From NCBI GenBank assembly GCA_937874455.1, contig CALNBE010000283.1, positions 1-17,167 of the forward strand: 17,167 nucleotides of DNA. Direction: 5' to 3'. Below are positions 6,699-13,504 of this stretch, one piece after another. A program made the translations under genes and the position numbers. Source of the stretch: an uncultured Opitutia bacterium (GTDB taxonomy: Bacteria; Verrucomicrobiota; Verrucomicrobiia; Opitutales; UBA953). How positions within the stretch are numbered: position 1 is the stretch's first letter; every line of letters starts with the position of its first letter. The notes under the pieces are model-generated. The model worked only from the letters and a program-made list of their open reading frames with translations. It was not told the DNA's origin and made no database searches.

Positions 6699-7685
6699 AT
6701 GGCATCCACAGACAACCCGGCCCGGGAGCCCGTCGAACCGACGGAAGATTCTCCCGCCACGGCCTTGATTGCAGAACAATCCGTAGAATCGGTTCCCGAA
6801 AACACCCCGGCTCAACCGACCCAACAGCGCCTCGCAGAATCACAGCTTGAGGCTGCGCATGCCGAACTCCCTCCGCTCAGCTCCATTCCCAACGGCATTG
6901 TTGCCGAAGGCGAAGAGGCGACCGGAGGCAACGGTCTAGAAGAAAACAGCGTCCGTCCGAATGCCCGCCGTGGTTTGCGCCGCGGGCATGCCGGCCGGGC
7001 TGGAAGCAGCACGGAATCCCCGGCCATTGGAGCGGTGGAAAATCCGGCGGATATCTCGGAAAATCTCTCCGGCAAATATGCGAACGGCTACGAAGGCCGT
7101 CCCGCCCGCCGGGAATTTGTCCCGATGGAAGCAGCGGAGGAAAAACCGGCGGCTTCGGAATCGTCCGGTCCGAAGGAATTTGTTCCGCCAGTCTCCAGGG
7201 ATGTTTACAAGGCGGAGATGAATCCCGATCGCGAGCGTCAGGCTCGCGAGGAACGCCGCCGCTCCCGCCCGCCGCGGGAAGAGCGCGCGCCGCAAAAGGA
7301 ATTCTTCGGCGAACGCCGCGAGGACCGTCCGGGTGAGTGGTCGCCGCAGGGCCGCCGCAACGCGCACCAAAAGCTGGAGATCGCGCCGCCCGAAATTCCC
7401 GAGCAGCAGGAGGAAACACTGCTGGGCAAAATCAAAAAATTCTTCAGCGGTCTTTTCGGTGGCAAGCCGGAGGAAACGCCGAAGAAACAGCGCGGTTATT
7501 CCGGAGATAAAAGGGACTTCCCGCGCGACAGCAATCGCCGGCGGCGCGGGGGACGTGGTCGCCGCGGCGGGGAATTCCGCCAAGACCGGGGCGATCGCAA
7601 TCCCCGCAATCCGAACCGGGATGGTCGGAACCGCCCACCCTCGCGCGGCGGCAATTATTCCCGCGGTGGCTCGCGGGAAGGATAA
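6699..7685 (+). CDS. Arg/Gly-rich, intrinsically disordered protein; putative RNA-binding
   Basis: I do not recognise a named family. The 328-residue protein is almost entirely low-complexity and predicted disordered. Residues 1-85 are acidic and Pro/Glu/Ser-rich. A middle part has two similar short segments, REFVP (138-142) and KEFVP (159-163). Residues 176-215 are dense in Arg and Glu. One short amphipathic basic-hydrophobic segment, LLGKIKKFFSGLFGG, is at 241-255. The tail from about 280 is rich in RRGG/RGG-like motifs (RRRRGGRGRRGG, SRGGNYSRGG), typical of RNA-binding tails such as those of RNA helicases and RNase E. No catalytic domain or membrane segment is visible. It follows rny on the same strand and a terminator closes the unit. 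A role with RNase Y or RNase E/G in RNA metabolism is my inference. The strong codon bias and good start and terminator support a real gene. Confidence 0.75.
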   Translation: MASTDNPAREPVEPTEDSPATALIAEQSVESVPENTPAQPTQQRLAESQLEAAHAELPPLSSIPNGIVAEGEEATGGNGLEENSVRPNARRGLRRGHAGRAGSSTESPAIGAVENPADISENLSGKYANGYEGRPARREFVPMEAAEEKPAASESSGPKEFVPPVSRDVYKAEMNPDRERQAREERRRSRPPREERAPQKEFFGERREDRPGEWSPQGRRNAHQKLEIAPPEIPEQQEETLLGKIKKFFSGLFGGKPEETPKKQRGYSGDKRDFPRDSNRRRRGGRGRRGGEFRQDRGDRNPRNPNRDGRNRPPSRGGNYSRGGSREG

Positions 7686-7707
7686 TTCCTTTCCGGCTTA
7701 TTTTGTC

Positions 7708-7741
7708 GCGCCGATCTCCTTCCGAGGTCGGCGCTTTTTTA
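7708..7741 (+). terminator. Strong rho-independent terminator after the Arg-rich protein gene
   Basis: An 11-bp stem, GCGCCGATCTC (7708-7718) with GAGGTCGGCGC (7724-7734) including one T/G wobble, has a five-base loop and is followed by a T run (7735-7740). It ends the plus-strand unit. The convergent marC gene ends inside the T run; in that direction the hairpin lacks a good T tract. Confidence 0.9.
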
Positions 7742-8407
7742 TTGGGCGGGATGCAGGAGGCGGAGGAAATCCGGGTGGCTGATCACGCCGATCACGCCAT
7801 CCACAATGAATTGCACGCCCATGAACATGATCAGCAGGCCCATGATCTGCGTGAAGGCGTTCATGCCGATCGGCCCGACCAGTCGGACAATCCGCGCCGC
7901 ACCGAGCAGGGTGAGGTAGGCGACGAGGGCTACCACGCAGATTCCGGCGATAATCGCCAGATAATCGTACCAAGTTTTGGCCAGCGAGGTGTAGCCGAGC
8001 GTGATGCCGATGCTGCCCGGACCGCTTAGCATCGGAAGTGCGAGCGGGGAAAAGGAAATGTCCTGTTTGTTGAGCGCAGCGGGATGGTTCGCCTTGTCGT
8101 GCGTGCCCAGCGTCCCGCCGAGCATTTCCATGCCGATGCGGGCCACCAAAATTCCTCCCGCGATCCGGATGCCGGGGATGGAAATGCTGAATACCTGCAT
8201 GATCAGGGTGCCGAAGAGGAGAAAGCTGCTCAAAATCAGCATCATGTATATGCAGGCGCGCCGGGCCTGGCTGCGCCGGTGCCCCTTGGAGTCCCCGCGC
8301 GTGATGGCGAGGAACACCGGGGTGGCGGCGAGCGGGTTGCTGATGGGCAGGATCCCGATGATTGTTCCGAGGAACAGGGACCACAGGTGGCCGAAATCAA
8401 AATTCAT
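7739..8407 (-). CDS. MarC/NAAT-family integral membrane protein
   Basis: A 222-residue membrane protein of the MarC (UPF0056) family. Family features are NPLAATPVFLAIT at 24-36, RIAGGILVARIGMEML at 81-96, PLALPMLSGPGSIGI at 121-135 and IMGLLIMFMGVQF near 188-200, spread over about six membrane segments. Length matches the family (~200-220). Members have unclear roles; some are described as neutral amino-acid transporters, and E. coli MarC is not needed for multidrug resistance despite its name. I chose ATG 8407 because translation upstream would run into the prmC coding region. It is the last gene of the minus-strand run and lies 52 bases after prmC. Confidence 0.88.
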   Translation of the reverse strand: MNFDFGHLWSLFLGTIIGILPISNPLAATPVFLAITRGDSKGHRRSQARRACIYMMLILSSFLLFGTLIMQVFSISIPGIRIAGGILVARIGMEMLGGTLGTHDKANHPAALNKQDISFSPLALPMLSGPGSIGITLGYTSLAKTWYDYLAIIAGICVVALVAYLTLLGAARIVRLVGPIGMNAFTQIMGLLIMFMGVQFIVDGVIGVISHPDFLRLLHPAQ

Positions 8408-8459
8408 TGAAGTGGTGTGGGAGAAATGTGGCGGAGGGACAAGCGACGAGGGGGATCGG

Positions 8460-9302
8460 CTATGCCATCCAAGCGAAGAAAAAGCGGTCGCGGCCACTCA
8501 AATCGGGAAGGGACTGGGTACGGGCGTAGCCGTGTTGTCCGGCGAACGCGGTCAATGCCGCGTGGTGGGCGATGCCGGTTTCCATGGCGACAAATCCTCC
8601 GGGCTCCAGATGGTCCGGGGCGGAGGCGAGAATTTTTTGCAGGTCGGCCAGCCCTTCCTTCGCTGCCACCAGCGCGCTGTGTGGCTCGTGTTCGGAGACT
8701 TCCGGGGCGGCGGAGGAAAGTTCCTCCGCGGTGAGGTAGGGCGGGTTGCTGACGATGGCGGAGAAAACTCCTTCGATCGCGTCCAGCCAATCGCTTTGCG
8801 CAAAGGAAACTCGCGCGGCGAGTTGCAGCCGCTGGGCATTTTCCTCCGCCAGCGCGAGGGCATCGCGGGAGCGGTCGGTGGCGGTGATGGCGAGGGCGGG
8901 GCGTTCGTAGGCGAGGCTGAGCGCAATGGCGCCGGTGCCGGTGCCGAGGTCGAGCACCCGGGTGGCGTTGGCGGGTAGTGCGGTGAACACGTGGTCGAGC
9001 AGTTCCTCGGTTTCCGGGCGGGGAATGAGGGCGCGGGGATCGCAGCGCAGGGTGAGTTCGCGGAAGTCCGTTTCGCCTATGATGTATTGGAGCGGCTCGC
9101 GGGCGGCGCGACGGCGCACCCAGTCGCGGAGTTGTTCCAGGATGGGTTCCTCCAGCGGGCGCTCAAATTGCAGGTAGAGATCGAGTCGTTTGCAGCCGAG
9201 CGCGGCGGCGAGCAGCAGTTCCGCCTGCAGTCGCGGGTGTTCGAGCCCTTTGCGGGCGAAGAAATCGGCGGTTTTTTTGAGAATCTCCAGCAGGGTTGGC
9301 AT
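8460..9302 (-). CDS. prmC: Peptide chain release factor N5-glutamine methyltransferase PrmC
   Basis: A 280-residue S-adenosylmethionine-dependent methyltransferase that modifies the Gln of the GGQ motif in release factors RF1 and RF2, raising termination efficiency. The N-terminal helical domain spans about 1-85. IPRPETE is at 93-99. The SAM-binding glycine motif LDLGTGTGAIALSL is at 117-130, with D143 (ATDRS) placed to bind the ribose. The substrate-Gln motif NPPY is at 186-189. The length equals that of typical PrmC. The ATG lies three bases after the stop of the LysR gene, so the two are probably cotranscribed. The usual neighbour prfA is not in this window. Confidence 0.95.
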   Translation of the reverse strand: MPTLLEILKKTADFFARKGLEHPRLQAELLLAAALGCKRLDLYLQFERPLEEPILEQLRDWVRRRAAREPLQYIIGETDFRELTLRCDPRALIPRPETEELLDHVFTALPANATRVLDLGTGTGAIALSLAYERPALAITATDRSRDALALAEENAQRLQLAARVSFAQSDWLDAIEGVFSAIVSNPPYLTAEELSSAAPEVSEHEPHSALVAAKEGLADLQKILASAPDHLEPGGFVAMETGIAHHAALTAFAGQHGYARTQSLPDLSGRDRFFFAWMA

Positions 9303-9305
9303 GGG

Positions 9306-10190
9306 TCAGCGCGGGCTCAGGATTTTCTTCGCGGTCGCCACGGTGGCCTCAATGAAAACCGTTTTGAGCGCGGAGGGTGCGCCGTTCCAGAGAATCGCAA
9401 TGGTGAGCGGAGGAAAATTCTCCAGCGGGAGCAGGCGCATTCCGGCGGGCGGCTTTTTCCCGGCGATGGAAAATGTGAGGCCGATGCCGAAGCCCTCCTG
9501 TGCGTAGCGTTCCACCAGTTGCAGCGAGCCGAGTTCCATGGCCGGTTCCCATGCGAGTCCGCGCCGGGCGAGTCCGTCGGCGAAGGCCCGGCAGAGTGGC
9601 TCGTGCGCGGGCAGGGCAAGCAGCGGGTGCGGGATGCGGTCGAGCGCCCAAATTTCCTCCGCGCTTTTGAGCCGCAGGCGAGTGGGGCACAGGAGTGCGG
9701 GGGAAAATTGCCCGAGCGGAATGGATTTTATGCCGGGCGGCGGTTTGCCGGAGTGGACGCCCAGCGCCACGTCGAGTTCGCCGCTGCGCAGCCATTCGAC
9801 GAATTGCGCCAGTGTGCCGGTGCGCAGGGTGGTGCGCAGTCCGGGCACTTGGGGTTGCAGGTGGGCGAGCACCGCGGGGAGGTGTTCGCGTTGAAAAATT
9901 TCCGCTGCGCCGATGCGGAGCTGGTCGGCCTTGCCGATGCGCAATTGTTCCTCCACGGCGGGAAGTCCCTCAAAAAAGGGGCGGACGTGGGCGAAGAGTT
10001 TTTCCCCCGCGTCGGTCAGTGCAAAGGGGCGCCGGTGAAACAGGGTGGTGTTGAGTGTTTCCTCCAGCCGGACGATTTGCAGACTGACTGCGGGTTGTTG
10101 GATGCCGTAGGGGATGTGACGCACGGCGGCGCTGATCCCGCCGTGCCGGGCGACATAGTAAAACAGTTCCAGATGGTGGGGATTGAGCAT
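9306..10190 (-). CDS. LysR-family transcriptional regulator
   Basis: A 294-residue regulator. The N-terminal winged helix-turn-helix is at about 4-63 (LELFYYVARHGGISAAVRHIPYGIQQPAVSLQIVRLEETL, shown here only as its outline: LELFYYV, SAAVRHI, QQPAVSLQI). The wing ends in FHRRPFALTDAGE. A periplasmic-binding-protein-like effector domain follows from about 90 (LRIGAAEIFQREHLPAVLAHL, shortened: LRIGAAE, LPAVLAHL). The ligand is not predictable. LysR regulators are often divergent from their target, but this one is embedded in a same-strand run, six bases after the GYF_2 gene and three before prmC. It may therefore regulate itself or genes elsewhere. No Shine-Dalgarno is present. Confidence 0.9.
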   Translation of the reverse strand: MLNPHHLELFYYVARHGGISAAVRHIPYGIQQPAVSLQIVRLEETLNTTLFHRRPFALTDAGEKLFAHVRPFFEGLPAVEEQLRIGKADQLRIGAAEIFQREHLPAVLAHLQPQVPGLRTTLRTGTLAQFVEWLRSGELDVALGVHSGKPPPGIKSIPLGQFSPALLCPTRLRLKSAEEIWALDRIPHPLLALPAHEPLCRAFADGLARRGLAWEPAMELGSLQLVERYAQEGFGIGLTFSIAGKKPPAGMRLLPLENFPPLTIAILWNGAPSALKTVFIEATVATAKKILSPR

Positions 10191-10196
10191 GGGGCG

Positions 10197-10730
10197 TTAG
10201 GGCTGCCCGGTGGGAAGGCCGGACGACGACGCTGCGGCAGCGGCGAAGATGCCGATATAAACAAGAAACACCAGAATGCTAAGCACGAGGCTGACATAGC
10301 CGACCCAGAGCCCCGCGAGGGCCAGTCCGTCGCCGGGGGAGGGCGCCCGTTCCCGGGCTCGGGACCGGGCGATGTGCCCGCAGATGATGGCGGGAATGCT
10401 GAAGAAGGGGCCTCCGCAGAGGATGCTAAGAATGGCCAGCACCAGCGAGGTGATCGCGAGCGGGTCATTGGCGGGGGTGGTGGCGGGCTGGTAGGCTGGC
10501 GCGGAGAAGGTCTGGGCGAAGGGCGATGGCTGGGGTGGCGGAGGCGCGAGGGGTGTGCCGGGGTTGGGCGCGGAGGAAATGACGGTGTTGAGCGGCTGCC
10601 ATTCCTGGGCGCCGACGGGGGCGATTTGGGTGGCGGAGGAGATGGTTCCAGCGGCGAGCAATTCCTGCAATTGTTCTGCGGAGACGGGGCCCTCGGCTTT
10701 GTTGGCGGCACTGATGTAGTAATATTCCAT
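10197..10730 (-). CDS. GYF_2 / DUF4190 domain membrane protein
   Basis: A 177-residue protein of unknown function. Residues 1-48 form a GYF_2-type (DUF4339) domain: MEYYYI, GPVSAEQLQELLAAGTI, and QEWQPL. A Pro-rich linker (about 52-88) leads to a DUF4190-like double membrane segment: ITSLVLAILSILCGGPFFSI at 93-112, GHIARSR at 118-124, and LALAGLWVGYVSLVLSILVF at 136-155. GYF_2 domains are thought to bind Pro-rich peptides, and the combination with DUF4190 is common in PVC bacteria. It is the first gene of the minus-strand run, after the terminator of the ClpP-like gene. Its own Pro-rich linker could be a ligand for its GYF domain (inference). Confidence 0.82.
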   Translation of the reverse strand: MEYYYISAANKAEGPVSAEQLQELLAAGTISSATQIAPVGAQEWQPLNTVISSAPNPGTPLAPPPPQPSPFAQTFSAPAYQPATTPANDPLAITSLVLAILSILCGGPFFSIPAIICGHIARSRARERAPSPGDGLALAGLWVGYVSLVLSILVFLVYIGIFAAAAASSSGLPTGQP

Positions 10731-10766
10731 GGAATGATGGGATGGGAGTGGTTGGTTACCTTGGGG

Positions 10767-10804
10767 GAAAAAGAAGGAGCGGCAAGAAATCTTGCCGCTC
10801 CTTT
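10767..10804 (-). terminator. Rho-independent terminator after the ClpP-like gene
   Basis: A 13-bp perfect stem, AAGGAGCGGCAAG (10774-10786) with CTTGCCGCTCCTT (10791-10803), has a four-base loop. On the minus strand it is followed by CTTTTTCCCCC. It lies 26 bases after the ClpP-like stop codon and separates that gene from the GYF_2 gene. Confidence 0.88.
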
Positions 10805-10829
10805 GCCGGTGGGAAAGTCGGAGGAGGTT

Positions 10830-12140
10830 TTACTGGGCGCGGTAGATGCCGCGCTTGTCGTAGAGCCACCACACGTCGTAAGGATTTTCGAGCGCGGGCA
10901 GTTGGATGTAGGGGCGGCCCTTGTCGTCGATCTTTTGCACGCAGTCGTTGAAAATGTCCGCATTTTCGCCGGAGCGAATAGTCAGGATGCGCGGCTGTTC
11001 CGGGGCGGGATCCGCAAGGCTGCGGATGCTGGTTTCCTCAATGCGTTCCACAATGGTGTCCACCCATTTAAGTTTCTGGGCGTTTTCGCCGAACTCGCGC
11101 CAGTCACCAGTGACAGTGTGCGCGTACATTTCCTTGGTGAAATCCTCCAAGGAGAGTCCCATCTTCTTCGCCACCGGGGTGGCGAGGCGTTGATACCATT
11201 GCTGGGCCCATTCCAGATTTTCTTTCAGCACGCTCATATTGCCTTGGAAGCTGGTGAGCATTTGATGGTGGAGAATGATGGTGTTGCTGTAGCAGTAGGA
11301 GCGCTCGGACAGGGTGGTGATGACCGCCGCCATGCTGGCGGCAAAGCCCTTGACGACCACGTAAACGGGGGCCTGGCTGCTCTCCATGGCTTTGAGGATC
11401 TGGAAGCCCGCCGCGACGGAGCCGCCGGGCGAGTTGTCGATGACAACAAAGATGGGGAACTCAGTGTTCTGATTGTTAAAGAAATTGATCTGGGAAATGA
11501 TGTTTTCGGCCATGTTTTGCGTCACCGGGCCATTCAGTTCGACCCGTCGGTCGCTGATGTAGAGAGTGCCATCGACCAATGGCTCCTTCAGGTATTTCGG
11601 GGTGGTGGCGGCAATTTTGGATGCTTCGCGCTCCTTTTGGAAAACGGCGGTGGCGGCGGTATATTTGGCCAGCGTCTGGTCGAGTTCCATCTTGAAGATT
11701 TTGGCCTCGGTTTCCAAGGCGCGGAGCTGGGTGTTTTTCTCTGCGAGCGCCTTGTTGGATTTGGCGGTGTCGAAGGCGAGTTCGCGCTCAATTTTGGCTT
11801 TTTCCTCGTCGAGTGCGGCGAAGGCGGCGGCGCTGCGGGCGGACTGCAGGGCGCGTTCGGCGTCCAGCGTGGCTTTCTCGGCGGCGAGGGTGCTTTCCGC
11901 TTCCTTGCGTTTGGCTTCTGCGAGGGCCAGCCGGGCGTCGATCAAGTTTTTCTCGAAGCGGAGGTTTTCCAATTCGCGCTTCAGGAGCTTGTCCTTGGCG
12001 AGGGCTGCGGGGAGGCTGGGGTCGTTGTCCTCTGGCTCGGCGGGCGGGTTTTCCTTGGACTCGGGCGGCGCGGGTTTTTCCTCGCTGGTGAGAGCGGCCG
12101 GCACCTTTTCGTCCCCGGAAGCCGAAGGGGGCGACGGCAA
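10830..12140 (-). CDS. ClpP-fold serine protease with long N-terminal coiled coil; 5' end frameshifted
   Basis: The open frame gives 436 residues from a TTG at 12140. Residues 1-45 are Pro/Glu/Ala-rich. A Lys/Ala/Glu-rich coiled coil spans about 46-175. The ClpP/crotonase fold follows at about 185-370. The Ser-His-Asp triad appears intact: NSPGG at 236-240, S269 in GFAASMAA, H292 in LHHQML and D346 in GDWREFGENAQ, followed by the usual KWVD. A ~75-residue tail ends the protein. ClpP itself has ~200 residues and no coiled coil, so this is a divergent family member rather than the ClpX/ClpA partner. The frame is closed just upstream of the TTG (TGA, CGA, TTG), and the TTG has no ribosome site. 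A near-ideal signal peptide lies directly upstream in the next frame (12127-12192). The true gene most likely starts at 12192 and makes an exported protein; a one-base indel at the G5 run 12127-12131 would explain the break. Confidence 0.85.
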   Translation of the reverse strand: MPSPPSASGDEKVPAALTSEEKPAPPESKENPPAEPEDNDPSLPAALAKDKLLKRELENLRFEKNLIDARLALAEAKRKEAESTLAAEKATLDAERALQSARSAAAFAALDEEKAKIERELAFDTAKSNKALAEKNTQLRALETEAKIFKMELDQTLAKYTAATAVFQKEREASKIAATTPKYLKEPLVDGTLYISDRRVELNGPVTQNMAENIISQINFFNNQNTEFPIFVVIDNSPGGSVAAGFQILKAMESSQAPVYVVVKGFAASMAAVITTLSERSYCYSNTIILHHQMLTSFQGNMSVLKENLEWAQQWYQRLATPVAKKMGLSLEDFTKEMYAHTVTGDWREFGENAQKLKWVDTIVERIEETSIRSLADPAPEQPRILTIRSGENADIFNDCVQKIDDKGRPYIQLPALENPYDVWWLYDKRGIYRAQ

Positions 12141-12192
12141 TCGTCAGAACGATGGCGCGCAGGATGAGTAACTTGTTATTTGAAGGGAGCAT
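12127..12192 (-). other. Out-of-frame signal peptide segment of the ClpP-like gene
   Basis: From the ATG at 12192 this minus-strand frame reads MLPSNNKLLILRAIVLTIAVA, a basic N-region, a hydrophobic core and an AVA cleavage motif. It then reaches a C5 run (12131-12127) after which the ClpP-like frame begins. Removing one C would give AVA followed by PSASGDEKVPAA and join the two frames exactly. As given, the frame continues into unrelated antisense-like residues. Confidence 0.65.
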
Positions 12193-12370
12193 GTGAGATG
12201 GTGTAAGTTTTAGGGTTGGCGGCATGCGAAAGGCGGCAAGGCCGGATTTCGCGAAGTGCAAAATCCATGCCGTCCGCGCACGAGCGCCATGCAAATGGAT
12301 GTTGGTGATAAAAGAACGCAGGGGAAGATTTTTGTTCCCTTGGGGCGGTATTTTGGCACATCCCCGCTGT
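12193..12370. other. Divergent spacer between the ClpP-like gene and psd
   Basis: This 178-base region should hold the promoters of both genes, but I see no convincing -35/-10 pair. A 7-bp hairpin AGGGGAA (12320-12326) / TTCCCTT (12335-12341) with one G/T wobble and a GATTTTTG loop lies 30 bases before the psd start. CGGCATG and CATGCCG, and GGATTT and AAATCC, form further short inverted pairs near 12221-12272. An in-frame ATG for psd exists at 12224, but the extra residues are not family-like. Confidence 0.35.
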
Positions 12371-13276
12371 GTGAATGAGCCTGTGCAGTATTTAAACCGG
12401 TACACGAACCGGGTGGAGACCGAGCAAATTTATGGCGAGGGCCCGATGCGCTGGGTGTATGAGACTCGGTCCGGGCGGCTGGCGCTGTGGCTGCTGGTGC
12501 GGCGGGCGTTTTTCTCCCGCTGGTATGGCTGGCGGATGCGGCAACCGGGTAGCCGGGCGCGAATTCGGCGGTTCATCGAAAAATACGAATTGAACGCGGA
12601 GGAATTTGCGGAGTCAGCGGAGTCGTTCAGGTCGTTCGACGAATTTTTTTCCCGGAAACTTCGTCCGGAGGCCCGGCCGATTTTGGGTGGGACGGGGAGG
12701 GTGGTTTTTCCGGCGGATGGGAGGCATTTGGGGTTTCAAGATGTGGACGCAGTGAGGGCAATCTACGCCAAAGGGCAGCGGTTTGACCTTGCGGCACTGC
12801 TGGGAGATCCGGCGTTGGCGGAGCGCTACCGGGGCGGGGCGCTGGTGTGTTCGCGGCTGTGCCCGGTGGACTATCATCGGTTTCATTTTCCCGTGGCCGG
12901 CATGGCGGGGAGGGCCCGGCTGATCAACGGCTGGCTTTACTCGGTGAATCCCGTCGCGTTGCGCCGTCAGGCGAACTATCTGTGGGAAAACAAGCGGCAA
13001 TGCGTGCAAATTGAGACGGCGGAGGGGGGTGTTGTCACTTTGGTGGTAATCGGCGCGACCAATGTTGGCAGCATGACCTTTACCTATCCTGAAAACGGAT
13101 GCGTGAAGCAGGGCGCGGAGGCGGGCTTTTTCAGTTTTGGCGGCTCGTTTGTCGCCACGCTGTTCGAGCCGGGAAAGATCCGGTTGGCTGACGATCTGGT
13201 GCGTGAGACCGGGGCCGGCCGTGAATTATATGCCCGGATGGGCGACTTGCTGGGAGGTGGCGCGAAATCCGCTTGA
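12371..13276 (+). CDS. psd: Phosphatidylserine decarboxylase proenzyme
   Basis: A pyruvoyl-dependent enzyme that makes phosphatidylethanolamine from phosphatidylserine at the membrane. With GTG 12371 it has 301 residues and aligns by eye with chlamydial Psd along its length: YLNRYTNRVETEQIYGE at the start, FDEFFSRKLRPEARPI, FPADGRHL, DYHRFHFPVAG, INGWLYSVNP, ENKRQ, and GATNVGSM. The triad residues are D116 (FPADG), H172 (second His of DYHRFHFP) and S259 (FGGSF, codon at 13145-13147), where self-cleavage would give the beta and alpha chains. The residue after the Ser is Phe, where the common motif has Thr or Ser. The start is uncertain: GTG 12371 and GTG 12383 both fit, and neither has a Shine-Dalgarno. 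No phosphatidylserine synthase is nearby. tRNA-Leu follows 43 bases downstream. Confidence 0.92.
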   Translation: MNEPVQYLNRYTNRVETEQIYGEGPMRWVYETRSGRLALWLLVRRAFFSRWYGWRMRQPGSRARIRRFIEKYELNAEEFAESAESFRSFDEFFSRKLRPEARPILGGTGRVVFPADGRHLGFQDVDAVRAIYAKGQRFDLAALLGDPALAERYRGGALVCSRLCPVDYHRFHFPVAGMAGRARLINGWLYSVNPVALRRQANYLWENKRQCVQIETAEGGVVTLVVIGATNVGSMTFTYPENGCVKQGAEAGFFSFGGSFVATLFEPGKIRLADDLVRETGAGRELYARMGDLLGGGAKSA

Positions 13277-13319
13277 AAACAGGACCGGAGGCCGCACCTT
13301 GTCCGGCGACATTGCCTTT

Positions 13320-13404
13320 GCTCAGGTGGTGAAATTGGCAGACACGCTGGATTTAGGTTCCAGTGCCGAAAGGCGTAAGGGTTCAAGTCCCTTCCTGAGC
13401 ACCA
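13320..13404 (+). tRNA. tRNA-Leu (anticodon UAG), CCA encoded
   Basis: An 85-base class II tRNA. The acceptor stem is GCTCAGG (13320-13326) with CCTGAGC (13394-13400), followed by A and the encoded CCA (13402-13404). The anticodon arm is CTGGA-TTTAGGT-TCCAG with anticodon TAG at 13354-13356, reading CUA/CUN leucine codons. A long variable arm (TGCCGAAAGGCG) and the T arm AAGGG-TTCAAGT-CCCTT complete the cloverleaf. Confidence 0.97.
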
Positions 13405-13504
13405 ATGGGCAGGCCGCAATGCCACCTTGTCCGTCGAGGGATTGGGAGTCGCGCAAAAATCACGCGTGGGCCTTGGCAAAGGCCTTGCTCCTACGCTCTC
13501 GCGG

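Noticed and set aside
5052..6824. A 590-codon minus-strand open frame antisense to rny
   Set aside because: It mirrors the codons of RNase Y, which carries clear KH and HD motifs; the antisense translation shows no family features.
8991..12167. A 1058-codon plus-strand open frame running antisense to prmC, the LysR gene, the GYF_2 gene and the ClpP-like gene
   Set aside because: It is the complement of four well-supported genes, has no recognisable domain and is Gly/Gly-rich in the way antisense frames of GC-rich genes are. High GC at third codon positions removes stops from the opposite strand.
12224..12370. Upstream ATG at 12224 as the psd start
   Set aside because: The 49 extra residues are basic and unlike any Psd N-terminus; similarity to chlamydial Psd begins about 4-8 residues after GTG 12371.
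13469..13484. Hairpin GGCCTT-GGCA-AAGGCC between tRNA-Leu and the serpin gene as a serpin terminator
   Set aside because: The stem is only six pairs and the T run on the minus strand is ten bases away, so it is not a convincing rho-independent terminator.
13320..13504. tRNA-Leu as an integration site for a mobile element
   Set aside because: No integrase, direct repeat of the tRNA 3' end, or change in base composition is visible in the flanking genes.
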